Shown here: positions 20,075 through 32,900 of the stretch, one piece after another | Layout of the letters: each line of letters starts with the position of its first letter | How positions within the stretch are numbered: the first letter of the stretch is position 1 | Origin: Cymodocea nodosa | Taxonomy: Eukaryota > Streptophyta > Magnoliopsida > Alismatales > Cymodoceaceae | Direction of reading: 5' to 3' | DNA: 64,000 nucleotides | NCBI GenBank assembly: GCA_036874045.1 | Contig: CM072339.1 | Coordinates: 7,501-71,500 of the forward strand | Program-made: the position numbers and the translations under genes | Notes under the pieces: model-generated | What the model was told of the DNA's origin: nothing | What the model saw: only the letters and a program-made list of their open reading frames with translations | Databases searched by the model: none

Positions 20075-20600
20075 AGGCAATGGGCGACTGCGAGTGACAG
20101 TAGGCAACTGCAAGCACACTAGTGACAGTGACAAGTGGGCGACCAAGTGAGTGTGAGCACACGAGCAACAACAACAAGTGAGTGACTAGGTGAGTGAGCG
20201 ACTAGGAGTGGCAAGTGGGTGACCATGCGAGCAGGCGACTACGAGTGACAAGTAGGTGACCAACTGGCGAGTGTAGTATGCAAGCGACAACGGTAAGCGA
20301 GCAACTAGGCAAGCGGTGAACTACAAGCAAGTGAGCCATAACAGGAGCAAGCAAGTTGGAGTAGGCGATTGCAAGCACAAAAATGCAAGTGGGAGTGTGA
20401 GCAAGTGAGCGAGAGCAGGTGATTACGAGTGACAATGGGCGAGTGCGAGCACGTGAACGACAATAGCAAGCGAGTGACTAGGCAAGTGGGCGACTACAAG
20501 GATGTGAGTAGCAACAGGAGCAAAGAAGTGGAAACAAGTTGCGGGCGAGTACAAGAGCGACAATGGCAGCTACCGAGCAAGTAAGCAAGTAAGCATAGGA
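20075..20600. repeat. GCGAC/GAGTGA-rich minisatellite
   Basis: Imperfect tandem array built from short words such as GGGCGACTA, GCAAGTGAG and ACAAGTGGG, with variable unit length. Translations of this block are repetitive and are not taken as genes. Confidence 0.7.
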
Positions 20601-20933
20601 AGATTCCTAGGTTTCGAGAGTAGGCAAGCACATGTAGAGAACAATAATGATTTTACAAGTGTAAAGGTTAGAAATGAACAAATAAAAATAAATATCTGTC
20701 ATTTTATATCACCAAAAATTATGTACATTCTTTTCCATTGAATCTGACCTAAGTGCACTAAACCCCCCTTACATCATTCTTTTTCCTTTCTTTGAAGTAT
20801 CGTCTTTTTCCTTTCTTTGAAGTATCGTCGTGTTTCAGGAGAAAGGCCAGAGGTCATCGTTCTGCTTTCTTTCTCGTGCCAAAAGAAAAGCTCCTCGTCA
20901 AGGTCAGGCGTACGCGTGGAAGGTGATTTGACC

Positions 20934-23900
20934 ATGGTAGTTGCGGTGCGATCGGTGGTTGGCGAGGAATCCCAATTGACCGCCGCGGAGGAACGTCTTC
21001 TCCACTCTCCGGAGACCGTTAGCCGCCAGATCCCCAAACCCGAGGTACGTAAGTAGGTGATGTGTGTGAATCTGTTGTTTTCTCCTTCCCATGTCGGATA
21101 ATTCGATCGAAAATACAAGGTAAACACCAAACGTCAACAGGTTGGCCTGGTCATAGGCAAGATTTATCCCGATCTGGACCGAGCTTCCATCTACACTCTC
21201 GTCCCCACCCCTTCGCCCACTGACGCTGGACTACCGGCATGCGACTTCATCTCCGCTACTGCTGACCGTAGCAACGACGACAGCCGCAAGAAGAAGAAGG
21301 TTTCCGCATCAGCGGCAACACCTCCTCCTTCCCTCCTCATCGACACCGAGTGGGTCGCCGAACATGCCCGGCAAGTCTCAAGGATGCTCCTCGGGGGCAT
21401 GGACGTCGTTGGCATCTACGTCTGGGCATCTGAAGCCTCTTTGAAGGCTTCCACTCCCTTGTTGTGCCAGACTATCAAAGCTGTGGCACACGCAGCCAAG
21501 CCATTTCTTCACGACCAACGACTTCTCCTCAATCTCTCTTATAGCCCTATAAGGTTGCTTATTTCTTCATTTCTCATCACTTTTGCAGTACCATCCCTAA
21601 CGCAACGTCACTCTCCGATGATTACTGATGTATTCTGTCTTTGCTCGCTAGGTGGACCTGCCGAATTTGCTCATTGACTTCTACCGGTAGAACGTCTGAT
21701 CTACGGCCTTGTGATTTCAAGATGGGAAAATTGTTAGTTTCTCTTCAACGTTTTACATGCACTTACAACTTTCAGATAAGGTAATGTTCGTATCATGGAA
21801 CATCTTCTGCATCGATTGTGCTTTCGCTATATCACTTGTTTATTTATGGCTTAGAATGATTCTTGAGTATATTGTGTCTTCAGGATCATATTATACACCA
21901 TTCATACCTTTTAAGGCACCCTGGCCATAAAAATATTATATAATTTTTTTTAAAATATATAATATATATATTTGATAATAATTTATGTATAAGTTATCTG
22001 GGAAGCTCAATATTCAAGGGGCAGACTGTTGAGTTTTGTGTGGAGACTGTAGGGCAGTTATCTAAAGGTCAGAGAGTTCTAAATTGAAGTTGCCAAGAAC
22101 ATCGGAAAGTAAATCATTTAGCAACTAGAGAAACTCATACAGTTAACTTACAAGTTGGTAAGTTAACGTGAAAAAGTTGTAGAGTTATTGCTAACTCTAT
22201 GAGTTTTGGTCACATGGAAGTTAAGTTTGCATGCGAAACTTTTCAATGAGTTAGCAGTTAAATAACTGAGATTTAGTAAGTTAACTAGTCAAACCTCTGA
22301 AGAGTGACATGCACAGGGAGCAGACAAACTGTTTAACTGGCCAAACGACCAAGGATCTCAGACAGTAAATGATTAACTATCGAAATGTGTGTGTGGATTT
22401 CGAGAGCTACTTTGACTCTTGTCCACTTGAATGCGTGTCTTAATGTAAACACTATAAATAGATGTTTAGTAGCTGTAATCAATATGCAGATATTTTGTAA
22501 GTGCATGTTTATAGCCCAGAATGTGACAATAGTGAGAATATTAGTGATTCCTTGTGTTTGTAGATGTAGGTTTTGCCGAACTACATAAATTTCTAGTGTC
22601 CTCTTTCTTGTTTGTGTTTTACTTAATCTTGTGTGTGCTTCTTCTCGTCCTCCCAAAGAGGTCTTGTTGTACTTAACATCATTCAATACATGTTCAATTG
22701 TTGTGTTTTTCCAACAATTTGGTATCAGAGTAGTAGGTTGAAGACATGTGGTGCTGTTGTTGAAGAAACTATAGAAAGAGTGAAAGTTATGATAGAAGAC
22801 AACAAAGTAAAGATTGACAAGTTTAGTGCAAAAGACTTTGGTTTTTGGTGTCTGCATCCTAAGGTTGTTGGGGATTGGGGTCGATGTGTCACTTTTATAG
22901 CAAATGTGGGGAGATGACTTGAGTGCTGAGGGAGAGGAATGGAGCTACGAATGCTTTTGCAAAGGTGGGACTTGAAGGAGGGAAACAGGTATGGTTGGTG
23001 GAGAAGGAATGTCCTAGGAAATACCAACAAGTTTTATTGCTGGATGGATGGGGAATTTTGGTGTGGTGAGAAGACAAAAAAGGTATTTGATGCATGTGAA
23101 AATGGTTCAATGCAGATGCCTAGAGTATTTGGCAGGTACTATGTATTGGTCTACATGTGCAACCTTATGCATGAATATTAGAAATTGGTCCTACCAGTGG
23201 TGTGTGAGTGGATTCTATCTTTGGTACAATCAAAATTTTCTGGTGCTACCATCAGATGATGGAATTTACGGATTGGTGAAAAGGTTTTTCTTTGGTCTGA
23301 AATCTCAATGGTATCAGAAGTCAGAGGTGGTGCTGACATAGATGTAGAAGTTGGCAGGAAGTTTTTATGGTCACACCAGAGTTTTTTCAGTGCAGTTGAT
23401 GTCAAAAGGTCTCCAAGACTTTGTGGTCACACCGGATATTTCCGATTCGATTGGGGTCGTATTAGGGTATGGTTCAAAATTTTTCAGTCTGCCGTCTCCG
23501 TCTTGTCAGAGGCTGTAGGTGTTTATCGAAAAGTCATTGGGTCAATTGGACTGTTGTCAAAGGGAGGTTTGATCTGACCATGTTCGAATTCAGTCATATT
23601 GGTGGATACCATTAGGTCCAGATATTGTGCTACCAAACTTTGGCAATTTTGCTGTTAGGAGTGCAAAAGTTGACAAGTAGTTCTTGCGGTCACACCAGGG
23701 TTTGTTTGATGTAATTGAGATTTGGATGAATGGAGGTTTGTGAATTTTTCCAAGGGATTTGCTTTGTTAGCTGCTATTGGCTTTTCTTTGGTTTTTCTTT
23801 GACATTTTTTGTGCGTATCAGATTTAGTTCCTTGGATGAATCAGAACTGCACCTTGATGTACATGTATATTCAGAATTTTTGCAGTCACCTAACCACTTG

Positions 23901-26900
23901 ATGAATAATACTGATTAGGATTTCTATAAAAATAAAAAAACTCTATTATTTCCCAAATAACATTCAAATTCAAAAGTAATCCCAATATAAGATGTAGTAA
24001 TTATATGTATAACATCAAACTGATATGTATATTTCCTTAACATATATAATTATATATTTCAATAATTATGTATATTTTAATAATATTCAATAAAAAATTA
24101 TTTTAATTTTTTTCAAAGAAAAATATTTAGAACCATTCAAAAAATATATTTTATCAACTGGATCCAACAAAAGATCGAGTCAATTAAAGACAAGGCAATG
24201 CAAGAAGGTAGGGGATGGTCAATTCACACCTTTGCACCTAGGCACACACCTTGAAAAGCTTGACACTGCTACTTCATGGAACATAACACTTGACCACAAG
24301 AAATATTCTTTTTCAAACTCTTTTTGAGTTCAGCACAATCAATTTAATTGCCTTGACAATTTCAATACATGTGCAGATTACCCATCTTTCATGAATCACC
24401 AAAAGTACGGGCATTCAAGGATGTAATTCAGTTCGGAATCAATTGTATTGCAAATGAGCTGAAAAGTGCCAGGGCACTAATAGATGGAAATTTGGTAAAA
24501 CCCTTTCAATGCAAATAAATTTTAGAAGTGTTTTTGCACAAATTGCAGTGCCTTTTTGTAGCATGTTTTTATTTGAAAATTTCTAATTCTTTGGAAATTC
24601 AGCAACTTGAAATTATTTATTTCTCTTTCAGTTTGGAAGAATTGTCAAGATATGATAATTTTCTTTTGAATTACTATTTATCTAACTCAAATCATACTCT
24701 CGGCTGCCAAGATATGGTAGGAGTTGCATCAACATGTGATAAAATGGAGAGAATTTCCTTGGGTGGTTAAAGCATGTTTAAGGAAGAAATTTATGTGCAC
24801 CTGTGGAGAAAGGAAGAACCCCCGTGGTTTTCCTGAGTTATCCCCAACCTATGATGCCTTGGTATAGATATAGGTAAAACTATGAATATAAGTATGGACG
24901 TGGATACCTTAAATTTTCTAATTGAATAATAGAAATGTAGGTATGGGTACCCCTTATAATGACAGATTCATGAGATGGATATTAGTACAATTAATATTTT
25001 AATGTATGTATGTGTATATACATTTAGTGGTTAACTAAGCTTTTTAATATAATTTTAAAGACAAAGAAGATGCTACATGAATGAAGAATGAGTTTTTTAA
25101 TATCTATATATGAGAATAAAAAGGACATACAAAACTGCATTAATTATTATGGTATGAAGTTAATGAGTTATACCATTGAAGTATAGGAAAGGGTTATTGA
25201 GCATGGGCTAAGGTATTGAACTAAAATCACAGAAAATCAATTTAGGTTCATGTCATATTAGTTAGCAGTGGAGGTTATTCATTTACTTAGATGATTAATA
25301 GAAAATTTGAGTTAGGAATGAGGACCTCTATACTCTTTTCATTGATTTAAAGAAAGCTTATGATGAAGTACCTAGAAAACTATTATGGTGAGTATTGGAA
25401 GAAAAGAAGTTTTTATAAGATATATTGGTATTATAAAGAACATGCATGAAAAAGCAATTGCTAATGTCAAAATTCTTGGTGGAGAAATTAAAGAATTTTC
25501 AATGGACATAAGTTTACACCGTGGGCTTTCTTTAAGTCCATACATTTTTTCTTAATTATGGATGTGATAACTAAGGAAATTCAAGGAGAAATACTCTAAT
25601 GTATGCTATTTGTTGATGACATAGGTTTAGTTAACACAAGTAAGGTAGGAATTAGTTTTGAATTAAAATTATGGAGAGATACTTTGATTTCAAAGAATTT
25701 AGAGTAAATCAAAAATTGAACATATGAAATGTAGGTTCAACAAAAATAAGAATAACAATAAAGGTATAAAATTAAATGTTCATAAAATTCATAAAAGTAA
25801 GACTTAAATAGTTAGGATCTACAATAAGTAGCAATGAAGAGAAATCATTGAAGAAGTTATTCATAAGATTAAAGTAGGATAGATGAAGTGAAGAAATGTT
25901 TCTACAATGTTATGTCATAGAGGGATATTCTTAAAATTAAAAGAAAAATTCTATAAAATTGATATTCACCTAGCTATATTTTATGGTTCAGAATGCTAGA
26001 CTATAAAATATAAGAATACTTGGATAAGTAGTAATATTATAATAGATGTATTAAAACATGTTTTTATTAGAAATAGAGTAGAAGTTGCAATAATTGGAGA
26101 TAAGATAAGAGGAAATCAGCTAAAATGGTTTGGTTATATTCTTAAGAGGCCAAAAGATTTACCAATTACAAAAACAGAATTAATTAGTATAGAAGAAATT
26201 AAAAGAAGGAAGACCTAAAACTACTTGACTAGGAATTGTGAGGAAATATTTAAAATTATGTAATTTAACTAAAAATTTAATCATAGATTGAAATATATAA
26301 ATAAAAGACAAAGATTTATGTAGCTGATCCTACATAGTAGAATTACGACATAAGTTGTTGCATGTGCACACACATATGTACAACAACAAGTTCAAGGTAA
26401 TATGTATATCACTATATACACACATATATATACATAATCTTGCATAAACAAACATCATCATCTATAAATATCTAGATAACTATCTAATTGTTTTGACAAT
26501 GCTACTTGCATTATTAAGAAAGAATAACTTTTTAAATATAGTTTGGTCCATCATTTGAAGGAAACAAATGGGACATTTGAATGCCTTTGGGGTGGGGGGG
26601 AAAAAGTGGTAGTAGGCTTGGCAGAGAACACCAAGACACTTACCTTTTGGTAAGGTTCTTAGAGGCCCTCATTCCTTCACTCCCTAATGGTGGGGGTTGG
26701 GTAATTAATTGTAAGACATTAGACAGGAAAAAAACAGCTTCCACATTGTAAGAGCCACCCTGTTGAATCTCCTTGCCATCATAGATGGGTATGTTTAATT
26801 TTAGTGAGGAGCATGGTAGGATACCTTCCACATTTTTTATTCCAATTTGCTCCATCATTTCTTTTTCCCCATTAATTCTCGTTGGGGTTCTTCCTTCTGC

Positions 26901-29900
26901 CAATGACTTGGTAGCTCCTATCATTTCCTTCATCATTTCCCAATGCTCATTAGCTTTTCTCCATTGGTCGGTCAAGAGTTTCATTAACATCTTACACAAT
27001 TCCTCAGCCTCCATGAATTTGTTTGGCTTTGATATCAGATTAATTTATTCTTGCACCTGTGCTTGAAATCCATGAAGTCACACTGAGCGGTGCATATCCT
27101 GTGGGGGTTGCTGGGAAGAGCATTGTTTTCCTATGGTGGAATGATATTGAAAAGGGGGTGTTGTACCAGCTTCTGTCCTTTATGGCAGTGACTTAGTAAC
27201 CTCTTGTTGGACCTTCTTCCAAGGAAGAAGCTTTTGAGATGGACAATTGGGGCAAAGGCAATGGAATCTCTGATGATCCTAGGTCACCCAGAGTTCCTTT
27301 ATAGTTATAGCAGGTAGATACAGCACAGGGTTGTGCAGGACATGCACAACCATATTATAGAAATTGGTCCCCTCTCCCTCTCAGCTATAACAACCAACTT
27401 GGCCCATTAATAACTAATCACAACATCTTCATGCTAAAAACATGTCTCGCATCAGTTTACTTCATAGACCAGGTTGAACTGGTCACCTACCTGATTACTA
27501 ACCTGGGAGTCAACTAGGTTTTTGGAGGAATGGAACTTTCAAATGATGATGAGATGGATAAGTTGAATGATGACATGGAAATGGGAGTTGAGGTGAATTG
27601 CATGGTGTGATGAGGATTGCCTTCCTCGTTCATCCTCCCCTCATAGAACAGATGTTGGGTTTCTCCTCTGAAACTTCTGCAACTGCTGCTGGTATAGTAG
27701 TGGAGGCTCCTCCAAGAAGGGCACTACTTTATCTCTATACTTGCAGGATGTCCTTGCTCCCCCTCAGACATGCCACATTGTCATGGTTGATCAGATGAGC
27801 TCCTGAGAGAAATGGACGGAATTTAGGTATTTAACTTTGGAACCAAAAGGCTAACTTTAAGAAGCATTGGTGCCAACTTGTAGAAGATGAGGTGGCTGTT
27901 GGGAATATCATTTCCAATGAACATTCTTGGAATGTTAAAAGGGCTTATGGGAGGAGCAAATAAAGGCACGTTGGAGACTTGGTGACACAAGCAGTGAACT
28001 TGCTTTGCCTTCAGGAGACAAAGTTAAGCAAGATTAGCTAAGTTTTGTAAGAATAGTGAGAAGGAGGGTGGCTTGACTGTTATCAAATGAAGAGATCTTG
28101 TGGGACATGGGCTGTTGATTCCTAAACACAAGAGTAAGATAGAAAGAAGAAGGAAGGAAGGAAGGAAGTCGAGGAGATGTATCCTGGAAAAACCAATTCT
28201 ATTGAATTGATAAAAAAACCAAGATTATTTTCACATCTGCCATTACACACATATATAAGGAGAAGACTAGACAACTCCTAGGAACTGCCACATATCCCAC
28301 GATCTCCCACCATGTTACACACTACATCTAACACATTTCATATATAGGGACATTAATATTTAAAGCAATATAACAATACTCCTCCTTGCTTTAAAGATTA
28401 TAGAATCCCATATTCTCTTGTAAGAACTGAAGCCTGGTAGCTGGGAGAGGCTTTGTGAATAAATCTACTAGCTGCCATTCAGTGCTGCAATAAGTGAGCT
28501 TAACTTCTCCCTGACTTTGCATCTCTGTTAAGGTGAACAACTTAATATTAAAGTGCTTTGTTTTGCCATGATATACTGAATTATGAGAGATTGCGATTGC
28601 TGCTTGATTATCAATATGAATCTCTGTAGCTTTCATTTGATCTAGCTCAAGATTATTTAATATTTTTCTAAGCCATATGGCTTGATTCACTGCTGCATTT
28701 GCAACAACTATCTCAGCTTCAGCCGTTGATTGAGCCACCCTTTCCTGTTTCTTACAACACCAAGAAAAAACATTAGAGCCTATAGAAAAACAATATCCGG
28801 AGGTACTCCTGAAATCCACTAGTGACCCACCAAAGTCACTATCAAAGAAACCGACCAAGATAGGTTGAGCATCAATATTTGCAGGCACACTAGTCTTCAT
28901 GTACTTCAGACCATAGTCTACTGTCCCAATCTCAAAATTCTCAAAATTCTTTTCACAGCTTGGAGGTGTTCACTTGTAGGATCATGCATAAATCTGGACA
29001 AATGCTGTCAGGTAACAAAATATCAGGTCTTGATGCTATCAAATACATAAGACTCCTCACAATCTTCCTGTAAGGTCTTTCATCCACCTTTTCTTCAGTG
29101 GATTTCTCATAGAACTTCTCTTTAGGATTCATAGGAGTGCTAATTTTTTTACATTCTGACATACCCAAAATGTTCCAGAGCATCTGCTGCATATTTTATT
29201 TGAGAGATTTTAATACAATCGTCACCTTGCTGTATTTGAATACCCAAAAAATAAGTCATCATCCCTAAGTCTGATGTCTCAAATTCAATCATCATTTGAT
29301 GCTTAAATGCTGAAATAAGATTGTCATCACTTTCAGTCACTAGTAGGTCATCTACATAAAGTGAGATAATAAGAATATCTCCACTTGCCTTTGAATGTAT
29401 AGAGTTGCATCAGAAAGTCTTTTTATGAACCCTATGCTCAATAGATAGATATCAATCCTGCTGTACCAGGCTCGAGGAGCCTGTTTTAACCCATACAGTG
29501 CCTTTCTGAGATGATAAACCTTGTTTGGATCTTTTACAAATCTTTCTGGTTGTTCTACAAACACTTCTTCAGTTAGATAACCATTCAAAAAGGCTGATTT
29601 TACATCTAAATGATGTACTCTCCATCCAAAATGTGCACTAATCGCAAGTAGTAATCTAACAGTGTCCAACCTAGCAACTGGTGCAAATGTATCAAAATAG
29701 TCGATTACAAACTGTTGTACATACCCCTTTACCACCAATCTAGCTTTATATTGGTTAATGGAATCATCAGGGTTTAACTTTAATTTAAAAACCCATTTGA
29801 CACCAATAACCTTCTTTTGAAAGGGCTGGTCCACCAAATCCCTAGTCTAATTTCTTTCAATGGAAGATAACTCCTCCTCCATGGCAGCCTTCCAGTGTGG

Positions 29901-32900
29901 AGATTTAACAGCAACCTCCACTCTTGTTGGTTCACATTCAGTTACATTTAATCTCTCATAAATTTCATTCAGAGATCTAGTTTCCACGCACTGGTATGTG
30001 ATCAACAAGATCATCTTGATCAAGATCAAACCTGATATCTTCATGTTGCTCATCATCTGAGTTATCCATTTCAATAGAATTTTCTTTTGATATGAACTTT
30101 TCAACTTTACCTTTCTGCCTGTTTAAGGACCAATCCCAAATTCCTGATTTATCAAATTGTACATCTCTTGACACAATCATTTTGTTAGATAAGGGTTGAT
30201 ACACTCTGTATGCTTTTGAAATTGTGCTATATCCAACCATAATTCCAACTTCAACTTTATTTTTTAGTTTATTGCAGTTTTTTTCTAGAATTTGTGTATA
30301 ACAAATACAACCAAAAACTTTAACATAGTGTAGAGATGGTTTTCTGCCATACCAGCCCTCAAATGGGGTAATATCTATCAAACCTTTTGTGGGTAATTGA
30401 TTTTGCAGGAACACTGCAGTATTGCAGGCTTCAGCCCAAAAGGACTCTTAAAATAGTATTTGAATATGTTGTCATTTCAAGTAGCAAAGTAGTCACTGTC
30501 ATGACGACAATATTTGTCATCATTTTATCTTCCTCTTTCAATAACATCTTCAAACGCTGTAAATTAGAAGATGAAGGCATACTTGTAATGCTATAATTCA
30601 TACCAAAATATTAATACCATTACATAACATGTTCATAACAAAACAATAACATCCATCATTACACAACATGTTCATACCAAAATAATATCTATCATTACAC
30701 AATATATTCATAACATAATAAAAACATCCATCATTATACATGTTCATAACAAAACTTTCACATCCATGATTACACAACATGATCAAAATAAAACAAAGTA
30801 AGTATTGTTTCAATCAAGAATAAGAAGTTTATTATACATCACTGTAATTTATACTTTAATCATTCTACTTTCATATCTTGTGGTATACACAAAAATTGAT
30901 GTTTATTTTTTCTATCTTTTAAAATCTCTAGGACTCTTAATCTCTCTTTTATATTAATTTTTGGAATAAAGAGAAGTTCATTTATAACTATCTTTATTTC
31001 TTGATTGTCAGAATCTATTCTACGTGTTTCAAGTTCAAGTATCTCTCTCATAATTGTATTTCATTCTTCACTTCTTTAATTTATTTTTTCAACAAAAGCT
31101 TCAATTGTTACTACAACTTTGTCTACAACAGTAGACAATTGCATAGGATTTTACATACGGTTTTGGACTTTTTTCCTCTTGAAAAACTCACTACTTGTGC
31201 TACAATCATTTAGTGAATGTGTTTGGCTCTGAGAAGGTAAATCAATAGGCTATCGTGTGTAAAATTAGATGTCTTCATCCATGTTAATCTCAAAAGAATC
31301 ATCATTTAGTTGTGATGCTTGCATAGGTTCATTGGAATGAATTGCATCTCTTCCTAATCTTATATTAGTCTGAAAAAACGTATCAAGTTAAGAGTAAATA
31401 GGACATGACTTCTCCCTCTATGAATTATACTTTGGATGTGCTTAACTAACAAAAGAAATACAATTAATGTGATATAAATTACATTGAAAAATAAATACAA
31501 ATGATGTTAATTTTACCTTAATAAATTCTTCTCATACTTCTTTTGAGATATCTATATAACTATTGACATAATCTCACCTTCATCTACTTTGATTTGAAAT
31601 TAAAGTATAGTTCTTGTACATAAGTTGCCAAGTCTTTATTTGACTGTCAATAATTTTCTTTTCAATTGCACATCTTATTTTCTCATTGTATTTTTTAATT
31701 ACTTTTTTCCATGTCTTTAGTTTAACTTTTTCATCGTGAGTTTTCTTATTTTCTTTATTCAAAATCTCACATAGTATATTTAAAAATAATGTATCATTTT
31801 GACTATTCCAATTGACATAACTTCTTTCAAATTTCTTATTGTTGTTAGGATTTTTCATAAGTACTTCACTAAAAACATTCAAGTTAAAGTAATATAATTC
31901 TAGTTAGTAAAGATCAACATTTAACAAAAAAAAAATAAATGAAAACTATTCCAAACAATTAAGTAATATCAACAACTATATATAGTTTAAGCAAGAACAA
32001 TGCATGAAGAAAGATGCCTACATAGGTTTGATCATTAATTAAAAGCACTACTATTAATATTGAAAAGAATAAGTAGACATTATTTATTTATATAGAAACA
32101 CAACCTATAAGTAGACATTAGCAATGGGTGATAACCATGGTCGCAAAATTCTATACCCATAATGTAGTTTTGTCCATCCAACTTCTTAGACATTAATTCT
32201 GTGTTGACAAATATGAACTAAATGGCAAGCATGATATGGATTGATTTGAAAACATTTTTGGTACCCTACAAATTTCTATGGTACCCACAGGGGTACCATA
32301 TGTTTTGTCATACTTTTATTCAAATGAAATGCTATGCCATAAACAACTGTACCTTGAATTTCATATTCTATAACAAAAGCTGGTGCCAAGTAATTTTTTA
32401 GATTCACCATTCAATGGATATTTTCTCCATTTTCTAGCATGATTATTTTCATTTCATGTATTTCTTAACAATTTCTCCACTTTCTAGCATAATTATTTCT
32501 TCCTACATGTTTCTAGTGAATTCCCATAACAAATATAGATGATAATTTGTAGCTTTAATAATTAGAATTGTGGATCAGGGCTTTTGAATGATAGAATTTT
32601 TGTCATTGTTTGATTAATTATTAATCTGAGAGAAATATGGTAGACTTGATTAATTTTGTTATTTAGTCTAAATTTGTGTATAGTTTGATGACAAAATTCA
32701 TAGAGGCAAGTTTCAATACTGCTATATCTCTCTTGTTTTGATTGATAATTTTTTTTTGTAAAGGCCCTTATTATGGTGTGGGTTTAGGTTTAGTTAAATC
32801 TCATGATCTATTTTCAATCTGTAATATGATTGTGCAGTATTTGAACCTTACAAGGATTCAAAAGTGGACCTTATTTTACCTAATTTCACTGATATGGATT

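Noticed and set aside
20202-20435. Cys/Ser-rich minus-strand frame
   Set aside because: Translation of the minisatellite.
24636-24770. Open frame with [18 protein letters not shown] inside ODR4 intron 4 as an extra exon
   Set aside because: Splicing exon 4 (24494) to exon 5 (39728) is in phase and gives the expected family sequence; this frame matches nothing I know.
26640-27014. 124-codon minus-strand frame as a gene
   Set aside because: No start context, no domain, located between retroelement remnants; at most a faint gag resemblance.
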